DNA from: Marisediminitalea lipolytica
GTDB lineage: Bacteria; Pseudomonadota; Gammaproteobacteria; Enterobacterales; Alteromonadaceae
Length of the DNA stretch: 64,000 nucleotides
Direction of reading: 5' to 3'
Assembly: GCF_001758465.1 (NCBI RefSeq)
Contig: NZ_MJIC01000020.1
Coordinates: 43,263 to 107,262 of the forward strand
Both the position numbers and the translations under genes were made by a program. Under the pieces are notes generated by a model. It was not told the origin of the DNA and searched no databases. It saw nothing but the letters and a program-made list of their open reading frames with translations. How positions within the stretch are numbered: position 1 is the first letter of the stretch; each line of letters begins with the position of its first letter. This document shows positions 17,137 to 27,300 of the stretch, one piece after another.

Positions 17137-19833
17137 TTAAAGTGGTGTTACGCTAATCGCCGACACGGCAGCCGGGCCGGAACCGGGTGTGAATGCCAGT
17201 TGCAAACGGCCATTGGTTACTTCAACGTCAAATTCTACTCGTTGGCTTGCATAACCCGCGTCTTCGCTACCCGCAGGCGTTTTAATTGCAACGGGTTTTG
17301 CATTATTGGCCGTCACCATAAACTCAGCAGCCTGAGCCTGTGCAACCACTAATAAACTCACCTTATACTTACCTTCATCCAGCGGCAGAGCGTAACTAAA
17401 CTCACCGCTACGATAGGTAGTTGCCATGGGCTGATCGCTCACGTCTTTGATATCCGCTGGTTTTGGCGGGCGGCCCCAACCGCCGGGTTTATCCAGCGAC
17501 TTAGCACTGCCACCACTAAAGAAGGCATCAGAGCCATATTGTGCAGGCGCAGTGTCTGACGCCATAATTGCACCGGTATCGATATGATAGGCATTAACCT
17601 GTGGAGCATTGAGCCGCCAGTTTGCGGTATCGGATACCCCTTCCCTGTCGCCAACACCCCGGGCAATAATCGTGTTTTCACCACCAGTCAGACGCACATC
17701 CGGCCATTCGCAGGTTGCCATTATGCAATTTGATTGCACGCCCTGTGACTCACCGTTAACCAGCAGTTCCACTTCTGTCAGGTTGCTGTAAACCTTAACA
17801 GCCGTTACCTGATAGGCGCGTTCAACGTAGCGTTTTGAGGTAATATGCACCATTGGCTTATCACTCCAGTTTGCCTGGTAAAAATAGTAACTGTCTTTGT
17901 TAATTGCCCTGTCGTAGGTAATTACCCCTTTGGTGTTAATATCAATAGAGTCACCCTCCACCCGGGTGGTGGTAGCAAAATCAAAGGCATTCCAGATCCA
18001 GGTTGCCCACAAATAAGGTTTGCTGGCCAGAATCGCCCAGTTCGCCTCGTGAACATAGCTCATGTATTCCTCGGGTTGATGCCGCCCGGTAGCAGCCACC
18101 GGCCCACCAAATACGTTATCGCTGTGCATTGAGGTAGCACCGCCAGCGCCATATTCACTCACGGAGATTGGCTGTTGCGGATATAAACCGTGCAGGGTAT
18201 CTAAATGTTCATCCAAATCCTGCGGTTTGCCATAGTACCAACCGTAATAGCGATTTAATCCGGTGGTTTGTGATAACCCCGTGGTTTTTGGCACTTTGTC
18301 GGCTGGCCAGCGCGCATTCGCTTCACAACAGTTAGCCAGGGTGGAATAGCGCGAAGGATCAAGCTCTGCCACCTGTTTATCCAGCACGGTTAAGACCGGC
18401 GTAGGATCGGGTTCTGAATCTGGCGGGCTGCCAAGAAACGCCGGTAACACCGCACCAAAGTCTACTTCGTTGGCGATGCCCCACACGGCAACAGACGGGT
18501 GATTAAAATTTTGCTTAATCATCTCCGTTAGCTGTAACTGCGCGTTTTCCAGCAGTGCCTGATTAGCCGCTTCATATTCTTCGGCGTAGCGCCAAACTGA
18601 TACCAGCGGAATTTCATCCCACAGAATAATGCCCTGCTCGTTAGCGAGTTTATGCACCGGCTGACCATGGGGATAGTGAGCCAGACGAATCGTGTTTGCC
18701 CCCATATCGACCAGCAGTTTAACATCTTCAGCAATATCCTCAGGGCTAACCGCCCAGCCACGGCCTTCGCGATCCTGATGATAAGCCACGCCTTTAAGCG
18801 TTAATGGCTTGCCATTAAGAATAAAGCCTTTATCTGCATCGACACCGATAGTACGCAGACCATAAGGCTGGGAAACCGTATCCAGCCAGTTACCTTCGCT
18901 GTCGGTCAACACCGCTTCCAGCTTATATAAATAGGGATCGCTCACACCGTGCCAAAGATGCGGGCTGGGTATAGCCAGCGTAATGGATTGCTCTGTGCGT
19001 TTTGCCGGCTGCAAAGATAACGGGATTTGCTGTTGCGCAGCCACGTTTCCAGCCGCATCAACCAGACGGGTAGTCAGAAGTACTTGTTGTGGAGTTTCTG
19101 CCAGACTCGAAATCAGGGTATTTACGTTAACCTCGGCCGTACCAGCCGGTGTTAGTGTGGTTGTTGCATACACGCCCGGGCCACCAAAATCATCCATTGC
19201 CACGTGCACATCAGGCGTAGAAACAAGCCTTACCGGCCGGTAAAGCCCGCCGTGGACAAAAAAGTCGCCGGCAATGGGTAACGTGTCAAAGGTGGTAGAG
19301 GTTGCCGTAGGTTTGCTGTTATCCACTTTAACCACCAGCAGGTTGGCTTGATTTTCGTTAATAGCCGCAGTGGCATTAAAGCGAAAACGGTTAAAACCGC
19401 CGCGATGCTCGCCCAGACGAACGCCATTCAGCCAGACTTCAGCTGTACGGCTTGCAGCATCAAATTCCAGCCAGTGCTGTAAACCTGCTGAGGCTTTATC
19501 CAGCGTAAAGGAAAGGCGGTAATACCCGGCGCCCATAGTAGTGTTGATGTTATCGGGCGTATGCAGATGATCGCTGTCTGAGTTTTGATAGTAGCCCACG
19601 CGATTCCAGCTGTGCGGTACACTCACCGATTGCCAGTCATCAGCATTAACCCCGGGCGAGAGAACCCCTTCAGGCAGGGTATCGCTTAACATAAATTGCC
19701 AGTTATCCGCGAGTAACTTTACTGAACGCACCGGCTCGTCTTTGGCGATGTGTTCGGTCTGATTGCCCGAACATCCCAATAGAACGATAACACACAAGCC
19801 GGATAACACTGCCCCGCAAGCAGATTTAAACAT
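17137..19833 (-). CDS. Glycoside hydrolase family 2 lipoprotein (beta-galactosidase/beta-glucuronidase type)
   Basis: An 898-residue exported enzyme. The N-terminus has a lipoprotein signal with lipobox LLGC. The GH2 sugar-binding domain spans about 40-215, an Ig-like domain 220-335 and the TIM barrel 340-650. The acid/base glutamate is in WGIANEVDFG (about residue 454) and the nucleophile in ISVSEYGAGG (about 557). The C-terminal 240 residues contain Ig-like and malectin/carbohydrate-binding-like beta domains, closing with FTPGSGPAAVSAISVTP. With mannonate dehydratase and a TonB-dependent receptor next door, a role in releasing uronic acid or galactose from an algal polysaccharide is plausible; specificity is not readable. 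Confidence 0.9.
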   Translation of the reverse strand: MFKSACGAVLSGLCVIVLLGCSGNQTEHIAKDEPVRSVKLLADNWQFMLSDTLPEGVLSPGVNADDWQSVSVPHSWNRVGYYQNSDSDHLHTPDNINTTMGAGYYRLSFTLDKASAGLQHWLEFDAASRTAEVWLNGVRLGEHRGGFNRFRFNATAAINENQANLLVVKVDNSKPTATSTTFDTLPIAGDFFVHGGLYRPVRLVSTPDVHVAMDDFGGPGVYATTTLTPAGTAEVNVNTLISSLAETPQQVLLTTRLVDAAGNVAAQQQIPLSLQPAKRTEQSITLAIPSPHLWHGVSDPYLYKLEAVLTDSEGNWLDTVSQPYGLRTIGVDADKGFILNGKPLTLKGVAYHQDREGRGWAVSPEDIAEDVKLLVDMGANTIRLAHYPHGQPVHKLANEQGIILWDEIPLVSVWRYAEEYEAANQALLENAQLQLTEMIKQNFNHPSVAVWGIANEVDFGAVLPAFLGSPPDSEPDPTPVLTVLDKQVAELDPSRYSTLANCCEANARWPADKVPKTTGLSQTTGLNRYYGWYYGKPQDLDEHLDTLHGLYPQQPISVSEYGAGGATSMHSDNVFGGPVAATGRHQPEEYMSYVHEANWAILASKPYLWATWIWNAFDFATTTRVEGDSIDINTKGVITYDRAINKDSYYFYQANWSDKPMVHITSKRYVERAYQVTAVKVYSNLTEVELLVNGESQGVQSNCIMATCEWPDVRLTGGENTIIARGVGDREGVSDTANWRLNAPQVNAYHIDTGAIMASDTAPAQYGSDAFFSGGSAKSLDKPGGWGRPPKPADIKDVSDQPMATTYRSGEFSYALPLDEGKYKVSLLVVAQAQAAEFMVTANNAKPVAIKTPAGSEDAGYASQRVEFDVEVTNGRLQLAFTPGSGPAAVSAISVTPL

Positions 19834-20253
19834 ACAAACTCCTTACTACCAATGCGATGAAAATCAGATGGAAACGGGTATTGCTGACGCGATTGACCAA
19901 CGAGGAAACGATGACGAATGCGGTTTATCGGCAACAACCAAAATCTGGTAAGGCCAATATACCTACCTCTTTAATCATTTCAACATTTAATTAACAAAAT
20001 CAGCACAGTTTGAGCGGGCACGCCAAAATTTAGCGATTAAACCATAAATAACAACAGGTTAAATTAAAACGACATCTGTAATAGATGCTATCGATTTTTT
20101 AAATAGCGGTAGGTTAAAGCCACCGGGGATGGTCTTGATTTCAGATTTGATGGCCTGACCAAAAACATTACCGGAATAGTAAGGAGAGGTTGTGACAGAT
20201 AGATATGACAGGTGACGCCGCCAGCAAGTACTGACGGCAACAGGGGATAAAGA
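19834..20253. other. 420-bp non-coding gap upstream of the GH2 gene
   Basis: No credible gene. It holds the GH2 promoter region, the 11-mer TGGTAAGGCCA at 19946-19956 (listed separately) and a small inverted repeat CATCTGTAATAGATG at 20073-20087. The rest is AT-rich and unexplained. Confidence 0.5.
19946..19956 (+). promoter_or_regulatory. Candidate GntR-type operator, copy 1
   Basis: TGGTAAGGCCA, an interrupted palindrome (TGG-N5-CCA), lies about 113 bp upstream of the GH2 start. The identical 11-mer occurs in reverse upstream of uxuA at 21487-21497. FCD-type GntR proteins bind TGGT...ACCA-like sites, so this is a candidate operator of a uronate-responsive regulator. Confidence 0.4.
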
Positions 20254-21420
20254 TTAATTCAGCTGTTCCAGCACACGAATAGCGCCGCGTAACTCTGCGA
20301 GCGCTTTCATTCTACCGGCATAAGAATAGCCGGGTTTTACGCCTGGCTGACCAATTTCATCCTCTAATAAATGGCCGTGATCCGGGCGCATGGGGATCAG
20401 ATTGTCGGGCTCCCGCCCGCACTCTTCTGCCAGCAGCGCACGAATTAAACCAATCATATCGTTGTCACCATCAAGGTGGTCGGATTCATAAAATGAGCCG
20501 TCATCTTCACGTTTTACATTACGTAAATGCACAAAGAAAATGCTGGGCCCGAACGCCCTGACCATATCCACCAGATTATTGTCGGCCCTTGCCCCATAAG
20601 AGCCGGCGCACAGTGTTAGGCCATTGCTTGGGCTTGGCACTGCCTCCAGTATTGCTCTGGCGTCATCCGCTGTGGATACCACCCGTGGTAACCCGAATAG
20701 CGAGAACGGTGGATCGTCCGGGTGAATACACATTTTAATACCATACTGCTCTGCTACCGGCATGATATCCCGCAGAAAAGCGAACAGATTCTGACGATAC
20801 CCTTCGTTGCCGATTTCAGTAAAAATACGAATAGCATCTTTAATACTATCGCGGGTATAAGAGCCCTCGCCGCCTGGCAACCCGGCAATGATATTCTGTT
20901 CCAGCAGCGTTTTTTCTTCATCGCTCATTTCGGCAAAACGCGCTTTGGCTTTGCTTAATTGCGCAGGCGTATAATCGTTTTCAGCACCGGGGCGTTGCAG
21001 AATTAACACGTCGTAAGCCACAAAATCTGTCATCTCAAAACGTAACGCCTGACTGGCATTAGGCAGAGTGTAAGACAGGTTTGTTCGGGTCCAGTCAACC
21101 ACTGGCATAAAGTTATAACAGACAGTAGTGATGCCGTTTTTGCCCAGATTAGCCAGGCTCTCTATATAGTTAGCAATGTAACGCTGATAGTCCCCGGTCC
21201 GGGTTTTAATATCATTGTGCAACGGCACACTTTCTACCACAGACCAGGTAAGCCCTGACGCTTCGATTTGTTGCTTGCGCGACTGAATAATGTCTTCCGG
21301 CCACGCCTCTCCGGTGGGCACCTCATGCAAAGACGTAACAATACCTGTTGCGCCTGCTTGTCTTATTTTACTCAGGGTAATTACGTCATCTGGTCCAAAC
21401 CAGCGCCAGGTCTCAAGCAT
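20254..21420 (-). CDS. uxuA: Mannonate dehydratase
   Basis: A 388-residue enzyme of the TIM-barrel UxuA family that dehydrates D-mannonate to 2-keto-3-deoxygluconate in glucuronate breakdown. It opens MLETWRWFGPDDVITL and contains the family blocks WSVVESVPLHNDIKTRTG, VCYNFMPVVDWTRT, CIHPDDPPFSLFGLPR, LTLCAGSYGAR, FVHLRNVKREDDGSFYESDHLDG and MRPDHGH, which carry the metal-binding His, Cys and Asp residues. It is a single gene divergent from the TonB-dependent receptor at 21949. The isomerase, reductase and KDG kinase of the pathway are not in this window. Confidence 0.95.
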   Translation of the reverse strand: MLETWRWFGPDDVITLSKIRQAGATGIVTSLHEVPTGEAWPEDIIQSRKQQIEASGLTWSVVESVPLHNDIKTRTGDYQRYIANYIESLANLGKNGITTVCYNFMPVVDWTRTNLSYTLPNASQALRFEMTDFVAYDVLILQRPGAENDYTPAQLSKAKARFAEMSDEEKTLLEQNIIAGLPGGEGSYTRDSIKDAIRIFTEIGNEGYRQNLFAFLRDIMPVAEQYGIKMCIHPDDPPFSLFGLPRVVSTADDARAILEAVPSPSNGLTLCAGSYGARADNNLVDMVRAFGPSIFFVHLRNVKREDDGSFYESDHLDGDNDMIGLIRALLAEECGREPDNLIPMRPDHGHLLEDEIGQPGVKPGYSYAGRMKALAELRGAIRVLEQLN

Positions 21421-21948
21421 AAATAGTTTCCTCGGACAGTTATCTGAAAGGGCAAAATACTGCGTTCACCCTCCCAAATGGACAGGTGGCCTTACCAATT
21501 TTAATCATATTTATTATAAATACAACTCAGAAAAACGTATAAAAGCTATACAAACGCCCCGAATCCTGATGGACAAATACTGCAGATCGCATTCCGTGGA
21601 GCATCACTTTCAACGCCGTTACAAGTGTAATACGCCTAGCCGGAAAAAAGATAAACCACTGAATTAAAATAATATTAACTAAAAAAACCGACAACAACCT
21701 GGCACCTGACTGACCTCTGTAGAGCCCATGATTTGAAATACTTTCAATCAATATTACGAAGCAAAATTTGCTTAGCATTAATTTTATCGATACCTCGCAT
21801 CCAAATTGTAAACTTCTAAATCTTTCTGATTGCTTTAAATTAACAATTGTTACTTTTTTGTAAAACACAGATGCCTTTCGTTAACCAAATTAACGATAAG
21901 GGGTCGAAATGATTAGTGGCTCGATAGCTGAAGATTGTAAGGACCACC
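21421..21948. other. 528-bp divergent promoter region between uxuA and a TonB-dependent receptor
   Basis: No credible gene; the region is AT-rich and contains open frames only by chance. It carries a candidate GntR operator (21487-21497) close to uxuA and the receptor's ribosome site AAGGACC before 21949. A long AT-rich leader of about 150 bp precedes the receptor. Confidence 0.5.
21487..21497 (-). promoter_or_regulatory. Candidate GntR-type operator, copy 2
   Basis: TGGCCTTACCA on the plus strand is the exact reverse complement of the 11-mer at 19946-19956. It lies about 67 bp upstream of the uxuA ATG. On the minus strand the wider context AATTGGTAAGGCCA agrees with TTGGT-type FadR-subfamily sites. 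Confidence 0.45.
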
Positions 21949-24282
21949 ATGAAACACATAAAAAACCTCAAATACACGGTACTTGCCAGTGCAATAGCAT
22001 GCTCCTTAGCCAACGCTCAGGAGGCCGACACATCAGAAGCAACCAAATCTGAAGGATTTGAAGTTATTCTGGTTGAAGCACAAAGAACAACACAGAACCT
22101 CCAGGAAGTGCCTGTCAGCGTTCAGGTGCTGTACGGCGGCGATCTGGAAGACCAGAATATTAACGAATTGACTCAGCTATCGGCATTGGCTCCGACACTG
22201 CAGATGGGTCAGGACAATACCTTTGCAATCCGCGGTATTGGCTCGCAAATTTTCGCTGAAACGATAGACCCCAGTGTGGCACTAGCCATTGATGGCGTGA
22301 GCCTGGGTCGTAATGCTCTGGCTGGCCAGCCATTTAATGATATCGCTTCGGTAGAAGTGTTAAACGGTCCACAAGGTCTGCTATTTGGTAAAAATGCATC
22401 TGCTGGTCTGGTAAATATCACCACTCAGCGCCCTATCCTGGACGAATATTCGGGTAAGGTGTCTTTTGAATATAATCTGCGTGATACCACGCCTACCGAT
22501 GCTACCGGGCAAATATTTAAAGGCACCTTCAACATGCCGGTAACGGATAAATCAGCGCTGCGCGTTAACGTGCTCTACTCTGATCAGGATCCACTTATCG
22601 ATAACGTATTCCCTAATGACGGAGTGAGAACCGATCTCGGTCAGGAAAAACGCGGCATTAAAGCAAAGTATTTATACATGGATGGGCCGCTGAGTATTTA
22701 CCTGCTGGCCGATTACAATACCAACGACGGAACCGGTGAACGCTACGGCCGTACGTTCAGAGACGTTGATCCAGCCAGTGAACTGGTAGATTTACTGGCG
22801 GCGGATAACATTGTTCCGGGCCCGGAAAACATGATCAATAACTCTGATGGCGCCATGTTCAGAGACGTTGAAACCGGTGGTGCGCAGGCCGAAATCAGCT
22901 ATATGTTTGAAAACGGCATCGAAATGGTCAACATTGTGGCCTGGCGCTATTTTGAGAGTGATACCAACCTGCACAATGACTTCTCATCCAAGCGGGACAT
23001 TGTGGATAATCCTAACGTGAACGATTACGAGCAGGTATCCAATGAGTTGCGATTTATTTTCCCTGAAACTGATTTTTACTCAGGTCAGGCCGGACTGTTC
23101 TATTTTAACTCTACTTCGGACATTGTTGACCAGTTAGATGTTGAAGGCCCACCCGCCTTTATTGCTGTTGGCTTTCCATTCTGCGTTGGTGCTGAAATTT
23201 CGGGTCCACCGCCGGGCTGCCCTTACAGCAACGATGTATTTTTAGGTAATGACTCTATCACTGAACTTGTGCAAACCAGTTATGCCGCCTTTGGTCAGTT
23301 TGACTTTTTCCTGAGTGATAAGCTGACCGCTACTGCCGGTGCCCGGGTTACTGTGGACGACATCTCTACCGATGTACTTCAGATGCAGCGTGATTACTTT
23401 ATTGGTATTGGCGGCCCACGCGGACGCTTTGTTGAGTCTGTGGATAACACCAATATCAGTTGGAAGCTGGGTATGCAGTATCAGCAGTCAGATGACCTGA
23501 TGTTCTATGGCTCAGTAGGCCAGGGTTACAAAGCGCCGGGCTTTAATACCGACAACCAGGGCAACGACAATATTCCGTTCGCCGTGGAAGACGAAGTGTC
23601 AACCACTATTGAAGCGGGTTTCAAGAGTACCTTGCTGGATAACAAGCTGATATTCAACGTGTCGGTATTTAATACCAACTTTGATAACTATCAGGCGCAG
23701 TCATTTAACCTTGATGCACAGGCGTTCATTATCCAGAATGCGGCCACAGTAACCTCACGAGGCGCTGAGATTTCAGCACGTGCCATGGTGTCTGACAACC
23801 TCACGGTATACTGGGAAGCCTCGGTACTGGATTCTTCGTTTGATGAATTTGACGCCGCTTCCTGTACACCGGATTCTACAGAGTGTGGGCCGGATGACGC
23901 GTTCTTTGATGCTTCGGGTTACTCCACACCGTTAGCCGCAGACTTTACCTCAAACCTGCAGGCTAAGTACGAGCGTGAGTTAACCGAGGACATGTATGGC
24001 TTTGTAAACGCGGCGCTTTATTACCGTTCTGATATCAGCTACGGCATCGGTTCGCCATCAACGGAACTGGATGCGATTACCACCTTTAATATCAGCGCCG
24101 GTATTGAAACAATGGACGGCTTACAGGTAACCGTATTCTGTAACAACTGCACAGACGAAAAATACCCGTTCTCTATCGCCTTTGACCCGGGTGAGAATAA
24201 CGCCGGTATGGCATCAACCCAGCAATCCTGGGGCCTGAACTCAGTGCGCTCAATCGGTATTTCAGTATCACAAACCTTCTAA
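21949..24282 (+). CDS. TonB-dependent outer-membrane receptor
   Basis: A 777-residue receptor. The signal peptide ends near SLANAQ, a TonB-box-like EVILVEAQRTTQ follows, then the plug with EVPVSVQVLYGGDLE, FAIRGIGSQ, VALAIDGVSLGR and VEVLNGPQGLLFGKNASAGL. The barrel closes with a C-terminal aromatic residue (SVSQTF). The plug wording (VPVSVQV, GPQGLLFGKNA) belongs to the large receptor group used by marine and freshwater proteobacteria for sugars and other organics rather than classic siderophores. Being divergent from uxuA and next to the GH2 lipoprotein, it probably imports a glucuronate-containing oligosaccharide; that is inference. Confidence 0.92.
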   Translation: MKHIKNLKYTVLASAIACSLANAQEADTSEATKSEGFEVILVEAQRTTQNLQEVPVSVQVLYGGDLEDQNINELTQLSALAPTLQMGQDNTFAIRGIGSQIFAETIDPSVALAIDGVSLGRNALAGQPFNDIASVEVLNGPQGLLFGKNASAGLVNITTQRPILDEYSGKVSFEYNLRDTTPTDATGQIFKGTFNMPVTDKSALRVNVLYSDQDPLIDNVFPNDGVRTDLGQEKRGIKAKYLYMDGPLSIYLLADYNTNDGTGERYGRTFRDVDPASELVDLLAADNIVPGPENMINNSDGAMFRDVETGGAQAEISYMFENGIEMVNIVAWRYFESDTNLHNDFSSKRDIVDNPNVNDYEQVSNELRFIFPETDFYSGQAGLFYFNSTSDIVDQLDVEGPPAFIAVGFPFCVGAEISGPPPGCPYSNDVFLGNDSITELVQTSYAAFGQFDFFLSDKLTATAGARVTVDDISTDVLQMQRDYFIGIGGPRGRFVESVDNTNISWKLGMQYQQSDDLMFYGSVGQGYKAPGFNTDNQGNDNIPFAVEDEVSTTIEAGFKSTLLDNKLIFNVSVFNTNFDNYQAQSFNLDAQAFIIQNAATVTSRGAEISARAMVSDNLTVYWEASVLDSSFDEFDAASCTPDSTECGPDDAFFDASGYSTPLAADFTSNLQAKYERELTEDMYGFVNAALYYRSDISYGIGSPSTELDAITTFNISAGIETMDGLQVTVFCNNCTDEKYPFSIAFDPGENNAGMASTQQSWGLNSVRSIGISVSQTF

Positions 24283-24296
24283 GGTAACTGAATATT

Positions 24297-24332
24297 AAAA
24301 GCCCTCTTCAGCAATGAAGGGGGCTTTTTTGT
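24297..24332 (+). terminator. Rho-independent terminator of the TonB-dependent receptor
   Basis: AAAAGCCCTCTTCA pairs with TGAAGGGGGCTTTTTT across a GCAA loop (one bulged/mismatched position), ending in a T run. It lies 15 bp after the stop. Confidence 0.85.
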
Positions 24333-24393
24333 GCGTGATAGCTTCGCGTTGGAGAAACAACAAGGGCTAATATCCAATCACCACATATAAATG

Positions 24394-27300
24394 TTAATGA
24401 CCTTGATTAAGATAAATTTCGAATACTTGGGCGGTTAACTTCGATACCATTTTTACCTCCGTGAATATTGACTGAATTTCTTCAATTGTGAGTTGACTGG
24501 CATTGTCATCCAGCACCTCAAGAAGTTCACTGAGCTTAATAGCACCGATATCAGCCGCGTTACCTTTGTAGGCGTGAGCAGAGAATTTTAGTGCATCGCG
24601 GTCATCAGACTTCACAGCATTTTCCAATGCCATCAACTTTGATTGATAATCGCGTAAAAATAAATGCATCAATTTTTCAAGTAAATCTTCATTACCGCTT
24701 AATCTGGCGATAACGCCCTCTTTATCCCATAAGCTTGGGTCTACAGGTGCTTTATTTTCGGCTTCCGGCGCTAAAACTGATGCTTTGGTTTGCTTAATGT
24801 TATTCAGTTTACTGAAAAGCACCGCAGGGTCGACGGGCTTGGTAATGTAATCATTCATACCGGCCTGATAGCATTTGTCGCTTTCCCCTTTCATCGCGTT
24901 TGCGGTCATGGCGATAATGGGCACAGATTGATATTGCTCTCCTGCATCACCGGCTCGAATCGCCCTGGTAGATTCATAGCCATTCAGCACCGGCATATTG
25001 CAATCCATGAGTATGACATCGATTGCGGGCGAAGCATCTCGCAATACATCGATGGCCTCCAGACCATTTTCTGCAATCGTCGTCGTAATATCTAATGGCT
25101 CCATGATATAGGAGGCTACCTGTCGATTTATTTCGTTGTCATCTACCACCAGAACATTCAGCCCTAATGGTTCTATTTGTTCATTTGACAGTGAATGTTC
25201 GTGCGCTGACCGGCGGCGTTCATCTGTAATCTGAGTAAACGTCTCGTTTTCAATGCGTTCGTTTGTTACTACGGATAAAAACATCGAGCGATAAACCGGC
25301 TCAACCAGAGTTTTTCCATTTGGGGGAGGCTGTTTGCACGGATGGGCAGGGTTTGCAATGATGACGAGCCTTGCTTTAGTGTGTTCACAAATCTTCATCC
25401 ATTCATCAATGACGGCCTGATAGAAGCTATGGTTTGTGTTGACAAAGACAAAGTCTAGTTTATCCAGCGTCACGGCAGTAAATGGCTGGGAAAGGCGCAC
25501 CACCTTCCCGCCGGTATGTTCTATTAAATTGGAAATGGTCATGCTAAGTGGCAAAGCGTCAATAGCCATACCAATCTCTTTGCCTGATAACCTTTCGAAG
25601 CTCTCGGAAGGTTTGTCTTTCCACTCATCAACCGGAAGCTCGACTAAAAATTGTGTACCAACCCCTTCTTCTGATTGCAAACTGATAGTCCCACCCAAAA
25701 GCGTAAGAATCTCGCGACAGATTGATAATCCCAGTCCAGAGCCGCCAAAGCTGGCTGCGATGGTTTCATCAGCCTGCGTAAATGCCGCAAAAAGTTTTTG
25801 TTGATTCGATTTAGAAATGCCGGTGCCGGTATCCGATACTTCAAAACACAGCCAGCCCTTATCCTCTTTTTGTGTACTCCATGCTTTCACCGATATATGG
25901 CCCTCAGCGGAAAACTTAATCGCGTTACTCAAAAGATTATTGATAACCTGAGTCAATCGATAAGGGTCACTGTAAATAGAACTAAAGTGAATGTCGGTGG
26001 TATCGATATAGAATCCGAGGTCTTTTTCGTAGGCCACTACAGACATCGTGCTGGTGATACTCTCAAACAAGGCTTCAGGGTTGAAAAATTTAAAGCTTAA
26101 TTCTAATTTTCCAGCCTCTATTTTTGATAAATCAAGCACATCGTTAATCAGGCGTTTAAGCGTATCCACACTGTTTTCTGCCATCTGCACAAACTTGTGC
26201 TGCCGTGTGTTGAGAGGTTCCGCTTTAAGGAGACCTGTCGCACCAACAATACCATTTAAGGGAGTACGCATTTCATGACTGATGGTGGAAATAAAATTCG
26301 TTTTTAATGTGCTGACTTCCAGAGCCTTATCCCTCGCCGTTTCAAGCTCTTTGGTACGAGAGGCAACCTGCTCTTCCAGTTTTTTATTCGCTTGTTCAAC
26401 CGTGGTCATTGCCAGCCTTTCTGCTGTAATATCTCTGATAACTACCGCATACCGCGCGTTAGTGTGAGGGCTGAGGATGGGATTCACCATACAGGAAAAC
26501 CATTTTTCATCTGGTGTATCAATGTCTCTTGCCCAGGTGCATTCAAACTGGCGGCTGGCGTTTGTCATGCTATCTATTTTTTCGCTTAAATCCGTACCAC
26601 TTAGTTGCTTGATGAAGGCTGGCAACGTTACTCCAACCATCTCATCACTTGTTACATGAAAAGTACGCTCGAATGCGCGGTTAACCGTGTTAATTTGCCA
26701 GTGTTTATTTACGGTAACAATCGAATCCTTAGCAACATCAACAGCCGCCTTTGCTTCATCCGAAATCGCCAGAGACGCGGTTAATTGATGGCTATGCCGA
26801 TTTTGCCGGTACAGCGCAAACAGCGCGAGGCACAACAACACCGCTAAACCGGTGAAGGTCTCAAATCGTTTGGTCATTAACGCCTGTTGGTAATAATCGT
26901 CGGTCACAAAAACATAGGAAGACAATGCGCCACCCGACGGATCTGACGAAGCCACAATTTCCTGCCCCATCCCCCACAGTAACGCATTGTTAGGGATAAC
27001 CTTATACTGGCCGTACCGGTTTAACGGCAAAGTCGTTACCGGTGCGTAGGTTGTTGAAAACTTGCTATTCGGAGATAGGTTTCGGCTGTACTGCAATGCA
27101 TCAATGGGATGTTTAACAAAGTATCCATCGCCGTCAGCAATGATAATTTGCATGTAATCTCCCACTAATCTATTCAATGAGTCCAGTAAGCCTTTTACAT
27201 CAATATTGGCGATAATCATTCCGAAGGGCTGATTATCATCGTCGAAGATAGGGCGCGCAAAACGAACCGTTGGCCTGTATGGAATACTTAATTTGCCAAA

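Noticed and set aside
21527..21868. 113-codon minus-strand frame in the uxuA/receptor gap
   Set aside because: Low-complexity hydrophobic text, no ribosome site, AT-rich promoter region; no resemblance to any family.
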